From Lysinibacillus sphaericus (GTDB lineage Bacteria; Bacillota; Bacilli; Bacillales_A; Planococcaceae): DNA of 64,000 bases. Made by a program: the position numbers and the translations under genes. Where the stretch lies: positions 3,852,001 to 3,916,000 of the forward strand of contig NZ_CP019980.1 in NCBI RefSeq assembly GCF_002982115.1. The letters are read 5' to 3'. Within the stretch, counting starts at the first letter, position 1. Every line of letters starts with the position of its first letter. The notes under the pieces are model-generated. The model did not search any database, was not told the DNA's origin, and worked only from the letters and a program-made list of their open reading frames with translations. Positions 17,398 through 26,765 of the stretch are shown here, in pieces.

Positions 17398-18984
17398 TTG
17401 CAACAAATGGAATTATTACGTATGCGTAATGAAATTGTCTTGCTATTTTATGTGACAGCGATTTTTGCCTATGGCGTGCTCATTATGCTAAATATTTATA
17501 GTAGCCTCGAGGTACTAATTGGTATAATGCTCCTTTTGCTTTTACCGTTATTAGCCGGAAAAGTTTTTAACATTAAACCAGTAGCAATGCAGTGGGTAAT
17601 CATTATATCAGGGAATATGGCTATTCTATATCCTAATATCATTAGCTTTTCCTTACCTAATTTTATTTCCTTTATTTTCTTTATATTATTAATGACGATT
17701 TATCAATCGATAAAACTAAATACCCTTATTAGTATTATTTCTTTACTGGAAATTATAGCACTATCTTTTTATCACCGTATTTCTACTGATTCCATTGGGC
17801 ATTTTCAGTATATTGAAACCTTTGTTTTCGTTATAGTGTTACTTACAATTATCGGCTGGATTCAATCGCGACATTTACAACACTTTTGGTATCGACTCAA
17901 TGAAATAAACTCTCAAAAAAAACAAGAGTTGCTGTCTCAAGAAGCCTATTTGCATTTATTTTTTCAGCATGCAAATGATTGCATCGCGGTTTTTAGTTTA
18001 GATAATCGTATTATCGATGTAAACCCTGCCTTTGAAGAAGTATACGGTTGGACAAGAGCCGAATGTGTTGGCAAAACCATCCCACTCGTTCCTCCAGAAA
18101 ATGTTTTAGAGGCGGAACAACGCTATGCAAGTTTATTAGAAGGAAAAAGCTTTAAGCTGATAGAAACACAGGATATGCGAAAAGATGGTACGGTTTTTGA
18201 TGTAGAAATTTCACTTTCACCTATTTATGATCGTACAAACAAAATGATTGCGGTCTCTGCTATTTCACGTGATATATCTTATAAAAAGGTCAATGAACAA
18301 CTTTTACTACAATCCGAAAAGCTAAAACTGGCAGGTGAGATTGCTGCTGGCGTGGCACATGAAATCCGCAATCCAATGGCCGTTATCTCTGGTTTTGTGC
18401 AAATGATGAGTACGGAAAAAGACTCCACTTGTTACGCGTATACGGAAATCATTCAATCTGAAATCGAGCGGATTAACTTAATTATTGGAGAATTTTTAGT
18501 GTTGTCAAAACCTCATGTCGAACAATTAAAAGTTGTATCAATTGATGAAGTCATCAATAACATTAGCCAATTGTTTCACCTTGAATTTCAAAAACATAAC
18601 ATCACTTTTTCAATGCATATCGTCAGTAATAATAATCGAATACTGGCTAATGAAAATCAGCTGAAACAAGTATTCATCAATATTATTAAAAATGCCATTG
18701 AAGCGATTGAGGCACATACAGCAAATGGAGAAATTATTATTTACATTGCCAAAGATGCTGAAGGGTTGAATATGGTGACCATTACAGATAATGGAGTTGG
18801 GATGTCAGAGGCATTGATTAAACGTGTATATGAGCCCTTTTATACTACCAAATCCACAGGGACTGGGCTTGGTATGCTCATTACAAACAAGATTATTCAA
18901 GAACATGGTGGAACCATTGCAATTGAAAGCAAAATTAACTGTGGAACAACGATTAAAATAAAACTGCCACAAGCAGAAAACTAA
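17398..18984 (+). CDS. orphan membrane PAS sensor histidine kinase
   Basis: 528 aa from the TTG at 17398, which has GAGGTG 6 bases upstream; the ATG at 17359 has no site. The N-terminal ~165 residues hold about six hydrophobic helices with almost no extracellular loops, as in KinB-type kinases. A PAS domain follows (HANDCIAVFSLDNRIIDVNP ... GWTRAECVGKT, about residues 185-300). HisKA carries His at about residue 321 (VAHEIRNPMAVISGF). HATPase boxes are NIIKNAIEAIEA, DNGVGMS and GTGLGMLITNK. No response regulator is adjacent. A phosphorelay or sporulation input role is likely by family, but inferred. Confidence 0.87.
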   Translation: MQQMELLRMRNEIVLLFYVTAIFAYGVLIMLNIYSSLEVLIGIMLLLLLPLLAGKVFNIKPVAMQWVIIISGNMAILYPNIISFSLPNFISFIFFILLMTIYQSIKLNTLISIISLLEIIALSFYHRISTDSIGHFQYIETFVFVIVLLTIIGWIQSRHLQHFWYRLNEINSQKKQELLSQEAYLHLFFQHANDCIAVFSLDNRIIDVNPAFEEVYGWTRAECVGKTIPLVPPENVLEAEQRYASLLEGKSFKLIETQDMRKDGTVFDVEISLSPIYDRTNKMIAVSAISRDISYKKVNEQLLLQSEKLKLAGEIAAGVAHEIRNPMAVISGFVQMMSTEKDSTCYAYTEIIQSEIERINLIIGEFLVLSKPHVEQLKVVSIDEVINNISQLFHLEFQKHNITFSMHIVSNNNRILANENQLKQVFINIIKNAIEAIEAHTANGEIIIYIAKDAEGLNMVTITDNGVGMSEALIKRVYEPFYTTKSTGTGLGMLITNKIIQEHGGTIAIESKINCGTTIKIKLPQAEN

Positions 18985-19027
18985 AAAGTAGGAGGTGTCT
19001 AAAGTCGATAGACACCTCCTACTTTTT
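18985..19027. terminator. bidirectional intrinsic terminator
   Basis: A 16-base perfect stem (AAAGTAGGAGGTGTCT and its complement) around a 9-base loop, with T runs on both strands. It lies between the convergent kinase and aldehyde dehydrogenase genes. Confidence 0.93.
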
Positions 19028-20415
19028 TACTTCATGATCGTACGAATAAGCTTAACCTTTTGTTTATATGGCGGAAATAGAACATTCGTTTCGAGCTTTG
19101 ATGATTTTTTTAATATTGATTTTGGATGTGTAAAATTTTCAAAACTTGCCTTGCCATGATATGCATTCACCCCCGAAGGACCAACCCCTCCAAATGGCAA
19201 ATGCTGATTTCCTACATGAGTTACCGTATCATTTATACAGCCTCCTCCAAATGGCAATTCTTCTAAAAAGTATTGAATCGCTTTTTCATGTTCCGAGAAA
19301 AAATATGCCGCTAAAGGCTTAGGAAGTTGACGAATTTGATGAATAGCAAGACGCAAATCATCATATACCATAACAGGTAAAATCGGTCCAAAAAGCTCAT
19401 CTTGCATTGAGGGACTTGACCACTTTACATATTCAATAATGGTTGGCTCAATATATAAGTCATCACGGTCTGTTCGACCACCATATGTAATTGTGTCTCG
19501 TTCCTCTACTAAAATTTGTTGAAGTCGATCAAATTGTCTTAAATTCACAATGCGACCGTAATCAGGGCTTTTGAGTGCATTTTTTCCATAGAAAGAACGA
19601 ATCGTATCCTTGAACAATTTCATAAATCGGTCATAAACGTCTTTATGGACAAGTAAATAGTCTGGCGCTACACAGGTTTGACCAGTATTTGTGAATTTCC
19701 CCCATGCTATACGTTTAGCAGCCACTTCCAAATTAGCCGTTTGGTCAACAATTGCTGGGCTTTTGCCACCAAGTTCAAGCGCAATCGGCGTTAATCGTTC
19801 AGCTGCGGCTTTTGCCACTACTTTACCGACAGCTACACTGCCAGTAAAGAATATATAGTCAAATGAAGCGTGAATCAGTGCATTCACTTCGTCTTTCTCT
19901 CCTTCTACAACACGAATATAGGAAGGCTCGAATGTTTCTTCAATTATTTTCTTCACAATATTGGCGGTATGCACAGACGTTTCCGATGGTTTTACAATAG
20001 CCGTATTGCCGCCAATAATTGCGCCAATGAGCGGCTCTATAACTAGCTGAAATGGGTAATTAAAAGGCCCGATAATTAATGTGACGCCATACGGCTCTCG
20101 AACAATAAAACTTTTTCCCATTTGAAGTTGAATCGGTGTTTTAACTGTTTCAGGCTTCATCCATTCTTCCAGATTTTTCACCATATAAGAAATACTTTCA
20201 AGGACAATACCTATTTCTGTTGCATATGCCTCAAACTCGCTTTTTCTTAAGTCTAAATACAACGCATTCAAAATTTCTTTTTCATACTTTAAAATAGATT
20301 TTTTTAGTTTCAATAATTGTTGTTTGCGAAATTTCACATCTTTTGTAGCGCGAGAAAAATAAAATTGGCGCTGCTCTGTAATCATATTTTCAACATCTTG
20401 TGGCGTAAAATTCAT
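19027..20415 (-). CDS. aldehyde dehydrogenase, class 3 / YwdH-like
   Basis: 462 aa, the length of the non-tetrameric class 3 (ALDH3-like) group. NAD(P)-binding strands, the general-base Glu motif LELGGKSP, and the catalytic Cys in FTNTGQTCVAPDY are all present, followed by EELPFGGGCINDT and LPFGGVGPSG. These enzymes oxidise medium- and long-chain fatty or aromatic aldehydes to acids, often with a membrane-associated tail; here a basic tail (KQKVKLIRTIMK) replaces a membrane helix. The ATG has AAAGGGG upstream. It is transcribed alone, convergent with the kinase. Confidence 0.92.
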   Translation of the reverse strand: MNFTPQDVENMITEQRQFYFSRATKDVKFRKQQLLKLKKSILKYEKEILNALYLDLRKSEFEAYATEIGIVLESISYMVKNLEEWMKPETVKTPIQLQMGKSFIVREPYGVTLIIGPFNYPFQLVIEPLIGAIIGGNTAIVKPSETSVHTANIVKKIIEETFEPSYIRVVEGEKDEVNALIHASFDYIFFTGSVAVGKVVAKAAAERLTPIALELGGKSPAIVDQTANLEVAAKRIAWGKFTNTGQTCVAPDYLLVHKDVYDRFMKLFKDTIRSFYGKNALKSPDYGRIVNLRQFDRLQQILVEERDTITYGGRTDRDDLYIEPTIIEYVKWSSPSMQDELFGPILPVMVYDDLRLAIHQIRQLPKPLAAYFFSEHEKAIQYFLEELPFGGGCINDTVTHVGNQHLPFGGVGPSGVNAYHGKASFENFTHPKSILKKSSKLETNVLFPPYKQKVKLIRTIMK

Positions 20416-20637
20416 AAAAAAACACCCCTTTTTTTAAAATGCGATACATAGTTCTGTCTTTTTTGAAACAAACTATCTTTGACTATACGATACAACATTT
20501 AAGGTCAAAAATCCTCTTTCTGAAATAGGTGGTGCTGTAAAAAAACAGAAATAGTAACTAAGGATGCCATGTTTTATTTTGAGAATCTCGGGAAATATAC
20601 AATTACATATTAAACATCGAAACGGGGGCGTAGATAA

Positions 20638-20802
20638 ATGACAACGACAACAGGAACTTGGTGGGAATCCATTTTTTCAGGAGCATTATCGCACGGTATA
20701 TGTGAAGAGAAATTATTGTTATTACAAGATGAGGCTTTTTTATATCTTTCTACAACACCGGCGGATAAAGACTCGTTATTGGAAGAACCGGAAATAAATT
20801 AA
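20638..20802 (+). CDS. small hypothetical protein, 54 aa
   Basis: ATG at 20638 preceded by GGGGGCG 7 bases upstream. The product begins MTTTTGTWWESIFSGALSHG and ends in an acidic tail (LLEEPEIN). A WWESIF amphipathic start and a Leu-rich middle suggest a peptide that may associate with membranes or a partner, but no family is recognised. It is convergent with the FMN reductase gene, and hairpin element copy 2 directly follows its stop. Confidence 0.45.
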   Translation: MTTTTGTWWESIFSGALSHGICEEKLLLLQDEAFLYLSTTPADKDSLLEEPEIN

Positions 20803-20805
20803 TAA

Positions 20806-20860
20806 CACAACGGCATAGCAAAACGTGTTAGATTGATGGCAATCAATCTAACACGTTTTT
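20806..20860. repeat. dispersed hairpin element, copy 2 (inverted orientation)
   Basis: Stem AACGTGTTAGATTG / CAATCTAACACGTT (20822-20856) with a T run on the plus side. On the minus strand the stem is followed by TTTTGCTATGCCGTTGTG, the same tail that follows copies 3 and 4, so this copy is inserted the other way round. It can terminate both convergent neighbours. Confidence 0.8.
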
Positions 20861-20864
20861 ATTG

Positions 20865-21398
20865 TTAATTAATCGCAACAATGTTTTGTAATTTATTAAG
20901 TTCAGCTTCTAGTCGATTATTTGCATCATCTTCAATGGCAAAGTTCCCATTCTCTAGACGAATAATTTGTTTGTCGACAATATATACGGAATGGGCAATA
21001 TTAATAGCACCTAATACTGCCAAGATAGGTTTAAGAGCATATTCTAACGCTAGTAAATGGCCAATAGAGCCTCCCACTGCTATTGGTAAAACTGTTTTCC
21101 CAACCAATGCTTTTTGTGGCAATAAATCTAAATAGGTTTTTAAGATGCCTGTATAAGATGCTTTATAAATCGGTGTTAAAATGACTACAATATCTGCCTC
21201 CTCAACCTTTTTATTTTCTGCTATAATGTCATCGTTTGCATAGTTTGCTGTTATTAACGCATCCGCAGGCAGCTCATGTACATAATTTGTGTGTAGTGCT
21301 ACACTGTGCGCGGTAAAAAAACGTTCAACCTTTTCTTGAATGGCCGTTACACGTGAATTCCTTGTATTGCTACCATTTATAATCACTACATTTGTCAT
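20865..21398 (-). CDS. NADPH-dependent FMN reductase (SsuE-like flavodoxin fold)
   Basis: 177 aa. VVIINGSNTRNSRVTAI at the N-terminus is the FMN phosphate-binding loop, and ADIVVILTPIYKASYTGILKTYLDLLP is the conserved flavin-contacting segment of the SsuE/NADPH-FMN reductase group. GKTVLPIAVGGSIGHLLALEYALKPIL completes the signature. It supplies reduced flavin to monooxygenases, classically for sulfonate desulfonation. No monooxygenase is adjacent, but a sulfonate-type ABC transporter lies 10 kb away. The ATG at 21398 has AGGGAG 8 bases upstream. A hairpin leader lies 70 bases upstream. Confidence 0.85.
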   Translation of the reverse strand: MTNVVIINGSNTRNSRVTAIQEKVERFFTAHSVALHTNYVHELPADALITANYANDDIIAENKKVEEADIVVILTPIYKASYTGILKTYLDLLPQKALVGKTVLPIAVGGSIGHLLALEYALKPILAVLGAINIAHSVYIVDKQIIRLENGNFAIEDDANNRLEAELNKLQNIVAIN

Positions 21399-21470
21399 AT
21401 AGGACACTCCCTTTATCGTGTTTGTAATCAATTAAATCAAAGCTCCGCAATGGACATTGCACTAAAACAA

Positions 21471-21533
21471 AGAGGCTTCTATTTACAGTCAACAGGAAAA
21501 TTGTTGTGTAAATAGAAGCCTCTAGATATCTAG
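21471..21533 (-). promoter_or_regulatory. leader hairpin of the FMN reductase gene, possible attenuator
   Basis: On the minus strand AGAGGCTTCTATTTACA pairs over 15 or more bases with TGTAAATAGAAGCCTCT. An inner CAACA/TGTTG stem lies inside it, and TTTGTTTT follows, so it has terminator form. It lies between a likely promoter (TTGACT near 21590) and the reductase start. A perfect palindrome CTAGATATCTAG (21522-21533) abuts it. Either it ends an unrecognised short transcript or it attenuates the reductase gene. Confidence 0.55.
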
Positions 21534-21626
21534 TCAGCATAATTCAATACCAAGTAATCTTATAAATTTAATTTAACATAATATTTTATAAAGTCAATAA
21601 ACTTTATCGGAATTTAGAAAATAATA

Positions 21627-21660
21627 AAGAGTTGCCACAACTAACATGTGGCAACTCTTT
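21627..21660 (-). terminator. intrinsic terminator of the dihydrolipoyl dehydrogenase gene
   Basis: AAAGAGTTGCCACA / TGTGGCAACTCTTT stem around a 6-7 base loop, followed on the minus strand by TTATTATTTTC. Confidence 0.85.
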
Positions 21661-21666
21661 ATTATT

Positions 21667-23004
21667 TTATTGATGTATCGCTTTGCCAAATACAGCTTTT
21701 GCGGCATCACCAATATGCTCCGATACTGTTGGATGAGGAAATATCATGTCTGCCAATACTTTTACTGTACCTCCAGCATTTTTCGTCGCTAAAATGGCGT
21801 TGAGCATTTCAGTGGCACCATCAGCTACCACACACGCTCCTAAAATATGTCCATCCTCTTTCGTTGCAATAAGCTTAACAAAACCTTCTTCATTGCCCTC
21901 CATCAACGCTTTTGAGTTCGTGTTAATAGGTAGTTTTGTCACTGTATACGCTTGTTCAACTTGATCTTCTAGCAAGCCGAATGTCGCAATTTCAGGCTGT
22001 GTATAGACGCAACGAGGAATTAGTGCTTGGTCAATCAACGTGCGTTTTGCCCCTAAAATATGGTCTACAACATAGATACCCTCTGCACTAGCAGCATGAG
22101 CTAGCTGGTAGCCTCCGACTAAGTCGCCTATGGCATAAATATGTGGTTGACTCGTTTCATAATGTTTATTTACAGCAATTAATCGACCATCAAAACCAAG
22201 TCCAAGCTGCTGGGCAATTTCCGTATTTGGGCGACGCCCCGTGGCAAATAATAAGTGCTCGTATGTATAAATGCCTTTAGATGTATGAATTTCATTTCCA
22301 TTAAAATGCTCAAATTGGAAATCGGTAATAAGTTCAATACCGAGTTTTTTCATCTTTTCTCGAATTATTGGTCGAGCATCAGGTTCTTCTGTCTGTAAAA
22401 TATCTTCACTATGATTCAACATTCTTACTTTCGTCCCGAGTGGTGCCAAGCTAAATGCCATTTCCACTGCAATAACACCACCACCGATAATCGTTAGCTG
22501 TTGTGGAAGTTCTTCTATATCGAAAAAAGTATCCGTTGTATAATAAGTTGCGCTTTCTAACCCTTTAAATGGTGGCACAAATGGCTTACTACCAGTTGCT
22601 AAAATAATGTCCTTTGCTAAAAAGGTCTCTTGATTAACCGTTACCGTTAAATCGGCAGCAACCGTCGCCTCACCACGATAAAATGTAATGTGATTGCTCA
22701 CAATAAAGTGTTCAATATTTTCTAAAAGCTCTTGGATAACAGCATTTTTACGCTGCATTAAGCGTGGGAAATTCACATTCAAAGCTGGCGTTTCGATGCC
22801 CCAATCATTGCCTCGTTGTATCTCCTGCACGAGCTTACTATGTTCTAACATAATTTTCGAAGGAATACAGCCAACATTATAGCAAGCTCCTCCCACTTTA
22901 TTACGCTCTACTAAAGCTACTTTCATCCCACTTTTAGCTGCATGGATGGCTGCAACGTATCCCCCTGGACCTGCACCAATAATTGCAATATCAAATTGTT
23001 TCAC
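21667..23004 (-). CDS. dihydrolipoyl dehydrogenase (E3), orphan copy
   Basis: 445 aa flavoprotein disulfide reductase. The FAD-binding motif is IIGAGPGGYVAAIHAAKSG, the redox-active disulfide is GGACYNVGCIPSK, the NAD-binding motif is IGGGVIAVEMAFSLAPLG, and the C-terminal dimer and active-site motif is HPTVSEHIG. It reoxidises lipoamide in 2-oxoacid dehydrogenase or glycine cleavage complexes. No E1 or E2 genes are nearby, so its partner complex is unclear. I prefer the GTG at 23004 (GAGGTG 6 bases upstream) over further in-frame starts up to 23058. Its upstream region holds a 21-bp tandem array. Confidence 0.9.
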   Translation of the reverse strand: MKQFDIAIIGAGPGGYVAAIHAAKSGMKVALVERNKVGGACYNVGCIPSKIMLEHSKLVQEIQRGNDWGIETPALNVNFPRLMQRKNAVIQELLENIEHFIVSNHITFYRGEATVAADLTVTVNQETFLAKDIILATGSKPFVPPFKGLESATYYTTDTFFDIEELPQQLTIIGGGVIAVEMAFSLAPLGTKVRMLNHSEDILQTEEPDARPIIREKMKKLGIELITDFQFEHFNGNEIHTSKGIYTYEHLLFATGRRPNTEIAQQLGLGFDGRLIAVNKHYETSQPHIYAIGDLVGGYQLAHAASAEGIYVVDHILGAKRTLIDQALIPRCVYTQPEIATFGLLEDQVEQAYTVTKLPINTNSKALMEGNEEGFVKLIATKEDGHILGACVVADGATEMLNAILATKNAGGTVKVLADMIFPHPTVSEHIGDAAKAVFGKAIHQ

Positions 23005-23069
23005 TTTTTTCACCTCATTTACCACCTTAACATTTACAAAATTTGAATGCAATGACATATAAGGCCACG

Positions 23070-23172
23070 TGTATTACCCGCGAAATATGGTGCAATACCC
23101 GCGATTCAAGACGGTTTACCCGCGAAATACTGTACTTTACCCGCGATGCAAGGCGAGTTACCCGTGATTCTA
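23070..23172. repeat. tandem array of 21-bp units with core TTACCCGCGA, five units
   Basis: ACCCGCGA (last unit ACCCGTGA) begins at 23076, 23097, 23118, 23139 and 23160, an exact 21-base spacing. The 11-base spacers differ in sequence while the core is kept. It fills the space between the lpd start and the stop of the deacetylase gene. A second array with the same core and period is at 45370-45446. Confidence 0.85.
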
Positions 23173-24369
23173 TTTATTAAAATTAATCCAGAAAACTTCT
23201 TTACTTCCGTCTTGCTTTATAAGAATTGTTTTAACAGAATATCCCCCAGCTTCGTAATTTGTAATATTTTCTTCTGTTGACATTGCTCGTGCATTCGTGC
23301 TTGCTGCCACTCTGTAACTGCCAAAGTTACGCTGAAGTTGACGTTCTCCATTTACCATTTTATAAAGCTCAAAACGCGCTTCTTTAGCATGGAGCTTGCC
23401 TTTATTCATATCACTTTTCAACCAAGCTTTTAGCATAACTTTATTTGCTGCAACTTTTGCCTCTACTTGAATATCTCGGTGATAATATTGTTGTTCTGCC
23501 TGTGATAAATATTTTTGTAAAATCTTTTTTAATTCATTTGCCGATACACGATTGCTAGAGTCAATTCGTTTAATATGGACGGTTCCTTGACCAAATAGAT
23601 TATAACCACCTTGTGTAGAATAATCGATTGTATAACCCGCTTCTTTTACAGCTTGCTCTGCAATTCGATCATACACACCATATGGGTAAGCAAAGGATTT
23701 TGGTGCTTTCCCTGTATATTTTTCGATTAATTGATGCGCCTTTGTAACATCCTCTTGAATGTATCGTCGACGCTCGTCATTTGTAAGGGGCTCTCCATTT
23801 TTCTTTTGATTAAGTATCATGGCCTCATGTTTTGCTGTGTCATTTTTACCACGCCAATGTAAGTCATATGTATGGTTGCCGATATGAATAATGCCAGAGT
23901 CGGACATTTCCTTAATTTGCTGCCAATTCGCCATTGGTACATTTTTTCTGAAGCCTACTTCTACGTCATTGGCAATCACAAATAATGTTGCTTGCATACC
24001 CATTTCTTTTAAAATAGGATACGCTATCTTATAAACGCTTTCATAGCCATCGTCTATCGTTAAAAATACAGATTTCTCTGGGATACGACCGTGGCCTTGT
24101 AAATAAGCGATAAGCTGATCCTCCGTAATTGTTGTATAGCCGTTATCCTTTAGCATCTTCAGTTGCTCACGAAAGAGCTTTTCTGTAATATTAATATTTG
24201 CTATTTCCTTATAATCCCCAAACGAATGATAGTTAATGACCGTAACACCTTTAGCATTACTAGATTCGTAAAATTTTGTCGCCTTTGCTGCAAAAGCCTC
24301 ATCTGATGTAGCTATGAAGAAGCAGACAAGCACAACAAAAAATATTATTATTTTCCTTATGTACTTCAT
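23170..24369 (-). CDS. secreted polysaccharide deacetylase
   Basis: 399 aa from the ATG at 24369 (GAGGGAC upstream). A signal peptide is obvious (MKYIRKIIIFFVVLVCFFIA ... AFA, cleavage near residue 27). The NodB/CE4 domain follows, with motif 1 FLTIDDGYESVY holding the catalytic Asp and metal Asp, motif 2 HIGNHTYDLHW with the metal His residues, and later SFAYPYGVYD. The C-terminal ~110 residues form an extra beta-rich region of unknown role. CE4 enzymes remove N-acetyl groups from peptidoglycan or chitin-like polymers outside the cell. The stop codon overlaps the end of the 21-bp array. Confidence 0.88.
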   Translation of the reverse strand: MKYIRKIIIFFVVLVCFFIATSDEAFAAKATKFYESSNAKGVTVINYHSFGDYKEIANINITEKLFREQLKMLKDNGYTTITEDQLIAYLQGHGRIPEKSVFLTIDDGYESVYKIAYPILKEMGMQATLFVIANDVEVGFRKNVPMANWQQIKEMSDSGIIHIGNHTYDLHWRGKNDTAKHEAMILNQKKNGEPLTNDERRRYIQEDVTKAHQLIEKYTGKAPKSFAYPYGVYDRIAEQAVKEAGYTIDYSTQGGYNLFGQGTVHIKRIDSSNRVSANELKKILQKYLSQAEQQYYHRDIQVEAKVAANKVMLKAWLKSDMNKGKLHAKEARFELYKMVNGERQLQRNFGSYRVAASTNARAMSTEENITNYEAGGYSVKTILIKQDGSKEVFWINFNK

Positions 24370-24434
24370 AATATTGGTCCCTCTCTCAAAATATAGTCCA
24401 TACAAGTATATACGATATAATGAAAGACTGAAAG

Positions 24435-24505
24435 AGACTAGGACAAAAGAGAAAAAGTGTTAGATTGACTTCAATCAACCTAACACTTTTTTGCTATGCT
24501 GTTGT
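24435..24505. repeat. dispersed hairpin element, copy 3
   Basis: AGGACAAAAGAGAAAAAGTG then stem GTGTTAGATTG / CAACCTAACAC (24454-24488, one G-U-type mismatch), then TTTTTTGCTATGCTGTTGTGG. The flanks match copy 1 on the left and copies 2 and 4 on the right. It lies between the promoter end of the deacetylase gene and the 3' end of katE. Confidence 0.8.
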
Positions 24506-24545
24506 GGCTCGTTACGAGTAGTACGTTCCCTAAAATGACTTCAAC

Positions 24546-26612
24546 TCAATAAATATTACGTTGCCAAAAACGTTGCTGGGCAATAGCATCGACAAATTTT
24601 TTAGCAAACCCTGCATTTCCAGTTGCTAACACAATACCTGGCCCAACGTTTGCATTCGACATATTAAAAAATGTCGTGCCTGTTGCAGCAATTCCAATTG
24701 GTTTGTAATGTCGGTATGCCTCATTAATATAATTGACGATATAGGTGTTAAACTTTGCTTGATTATCTGCTCGAACACCCACAACATACAGGGAGTCAAA
24801 AAGTACTGCATCTGTCGTAATAAACGTTTCACTTGCCATTAACTGCACACCATTATTTGCAGTTACGACACCAAGTCTATCCGATATTATGCTATAACGA
24901 ACCCCTTGCCTTGTTAAATATTTCAGCACTTCCCCAACCTCATTAGCATCAAATCCATCACCAATCAAAACACCAACTTTAAGTGTTTGAGGCAGTTTTA
25001 CTGTATTTGCCTGACTCAAAGCGGGTGATGATGCCGTAACCTTGGATTGCTCGCCTGTTGGTCGATTGACGCCAACATTATCCGCAATCGTTATTGCCAT
25101 CGCTTTATCAACATGGACAAACATATCCACAACTTGCTGCCGCACCGATTTACTTTTGACCTTGCCTACCTCGAAACTAAAAGCATCGATGATATGCTGT
25201 TTTTCAGGTGGCGACATGCTATTCCAAAATAGTCGAGCTTGTGAGAAATGATCGTCGAAGGATTTACTACGCGCTCTTGTAATTCGTCCCTCAACCTTTT
25301 GTTCATAATGCACAAATCCTCCTTCTTTTGCTGTAGAGGTTGAAGGCGTATTGCCTGCGAGCGAATTTTTATGATAACTAACCTTGCCCATATTAATCGT
25401 CTGGCGACTGAAGCCATTGCGTTGATTATTATGAATCGGGCAAACGGGTCTATTAATCGGAATCTCAGCAAAGTTCGGTCCACCTAAACGAAGAAGCTGT
25501 GTATCAATATATGAAAACAAACGCCCTTGTAACAGTGGGTCATTCGTAAAATCAATTCCTGGTACTACATTTCCTGGGTGAAAAGCTACTTGCTCTGTTT
25601 CCGCAAAAACATTGTCCACATTGCGGTTTAAAGTCATTTTGCCAATTCTTTTTACAGGTACTAGCTCTTCAGGCCATAATTTCGTTGCATCCAAAATATC
25701 GAAATCGAACCTAAACTCTTCCTCCGGTTCAATCATCTGGACGCCAAGCTCGAACTCTGGGTAATCTCCAATTTCAATTGATTCCCATAAATCTCGTCGT
25801 TGAAAATCGGAATCTTTACCACCAATAATTTGTGCTTCGTCCCAAACAAGTGAATGTACACCTAATACAGGTTTCCAATGAAATTTCACAAATCTTGACC
25901 GACCTTTATCATTTACAAAACGGAACGTATGCACACCAAAGCCTTCCATCATCCGAAAACTTCTAGGAATTGCTCGATCAGACATAACCCACATAATCAT
26001 ATGGGCAATTTCTTGATTATTAGCGACAAAATCCCAAAACGTATCATGAGCAGATGCTGCTTGAGGCATATCATTATGAGGTTCAGGTTTTACGGCATGA
26101 ATTAAATCAGGAAACTTAATCGCATCCTGAATAAAAAACACAGGAATATTATTGCCGACTAAATCATAATTGCCTTCCTCAGTATAAAATTTCGTTGCAA
26201 ATCCTCGCACATCACGCGCAGTATCCATTGAGCCTAAACTCCCTACTACTGTTGAAAAGCGAACAAATACGGGTATCTTTTTTCCAGGCTCTTGTAAAAA
26301 TTTTGCTCTTGTATACTCTTTCATCGACTCATATAGCTCAAACTCTCCGTGCGCTGCAAAGCCTCTCGCATGCACGACTCTTTCGGGAATCCGCTCGTGG
26401 TCAAAATGCGTCATTTTTTCCCGAAAATGAAAATCCTCCATAATGGTCGGCCCACGCACACCAGCTTTTAACGAGTCTTCATCATTGGATACTTTTAATC
26501 CCTGATTAGTCGTCATCTTCGTTCCATCATTATTGACACGAAATGCATCTAGTTGTTGATCCTTCACATTTTCGGTTAAATCCTTATTTTGATTTGAATT
26601 GGACTTATCCAC
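24546..26612 (-). CDS. katE: large-subunit catalase with C-terminal DJ-1-like domain
   Basis: 688 aa, the size of clade 2 (HPII-type) catalases. The catalase core has the distal His region [44 protein letters not shown], and the proximal heme-Tyr region [18 protein letters not shown]. The C-terminal ~150 residues ([20 protein letters not shown] ... GATGTTFFN) form the flavodoxin/DJ-1-like domain of large catalases. It breaks down hydrogen peroxide; in B. subtilis such enzymes belong to the general stress or spore regulons. GTG start with AAGGGGA upstream. It forms its own unit. Confidence 0.95.
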   Translation of the reverse strand: MDKSNSNQNKDLTENVKDQQLDAFRVNNDGTKMTTNQGLKVSNDEDSLKAGVRGPTIMEDFHFREKMTHFDHERIPERVVHARGFAAHGEFELYESMKEYTRAKFLQEPGKKIPVFVRFSTVVGSLGSMDTARDVRGFATKFYTEEGNYDLVGNNIPVFFIQDAIKFPDLIHAVKPEPHNDMPQAASAHDTFWDFVANNQEIAHMIMWVMSDRAIPRSFRMMEGFGVHTFRFVNDKGRSRFVKFHWKPVLGVHSLVWDEAQIIGGKDSDFQRRDLWESIEIGDYPEFELGVQMIEPEEEFRFDFDILDATKLWPEELVPVKRIGKMTLNRNVDNVFAETEQVAFHPGNVVPGIDFTNDPLLQGRLFSYIDTQLLRLGGPNFAEIPINRPVCPIHNNQRNGFSRQTINMGKVSYHKNSLAGNTPSTSTAKEGGFVHYEQKVEGRITRARSKSFDDHFSQARLFWNSMSPPEKQHIIDAFSFEVGKVKSKSVRQQVVDMFVHVDKAMAITIADNVGVNRPTGEQSKVTASSPALSQANTVKLPQTLKVGVLIGDGFDANEVGEVLKYLTRQGVRYSIISDRLGVVTANNGVQLMASETFITTDAVLFDSLYVVGVRADNQAKFNTYIVNYINEAYRHYKPIGIAATGTTFFNMSNANVGPGIVLATGNAGFAKKFVDAIAQQRFWQRNIY

Positions 26613-26723
26613 GCAATCCCCTTTCCTACTATTACTAATTACGCTCTATATTCACTGTATGTTTTTCTGACATAAACATGCTTCGAAATTGATGATAGGT
26701 GCAATGCACTAAGCGCAAAGAAA

Positions 26724-26755
26724 AACCTTGGCTAGCTATAATGCTAGTCAAGGTT
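26724..26755 (-). terminator. intrinsic terminator of the acyl-CoA dehydrogenase unit
   Basis: AACCTTGGCTAGC / GCTAGTCAAGGTT stem around TATAAT, followed on the minus strand by TTTTTC. Confidence 0.85.
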
Positions 26756-26765
26756 GATACATGAT

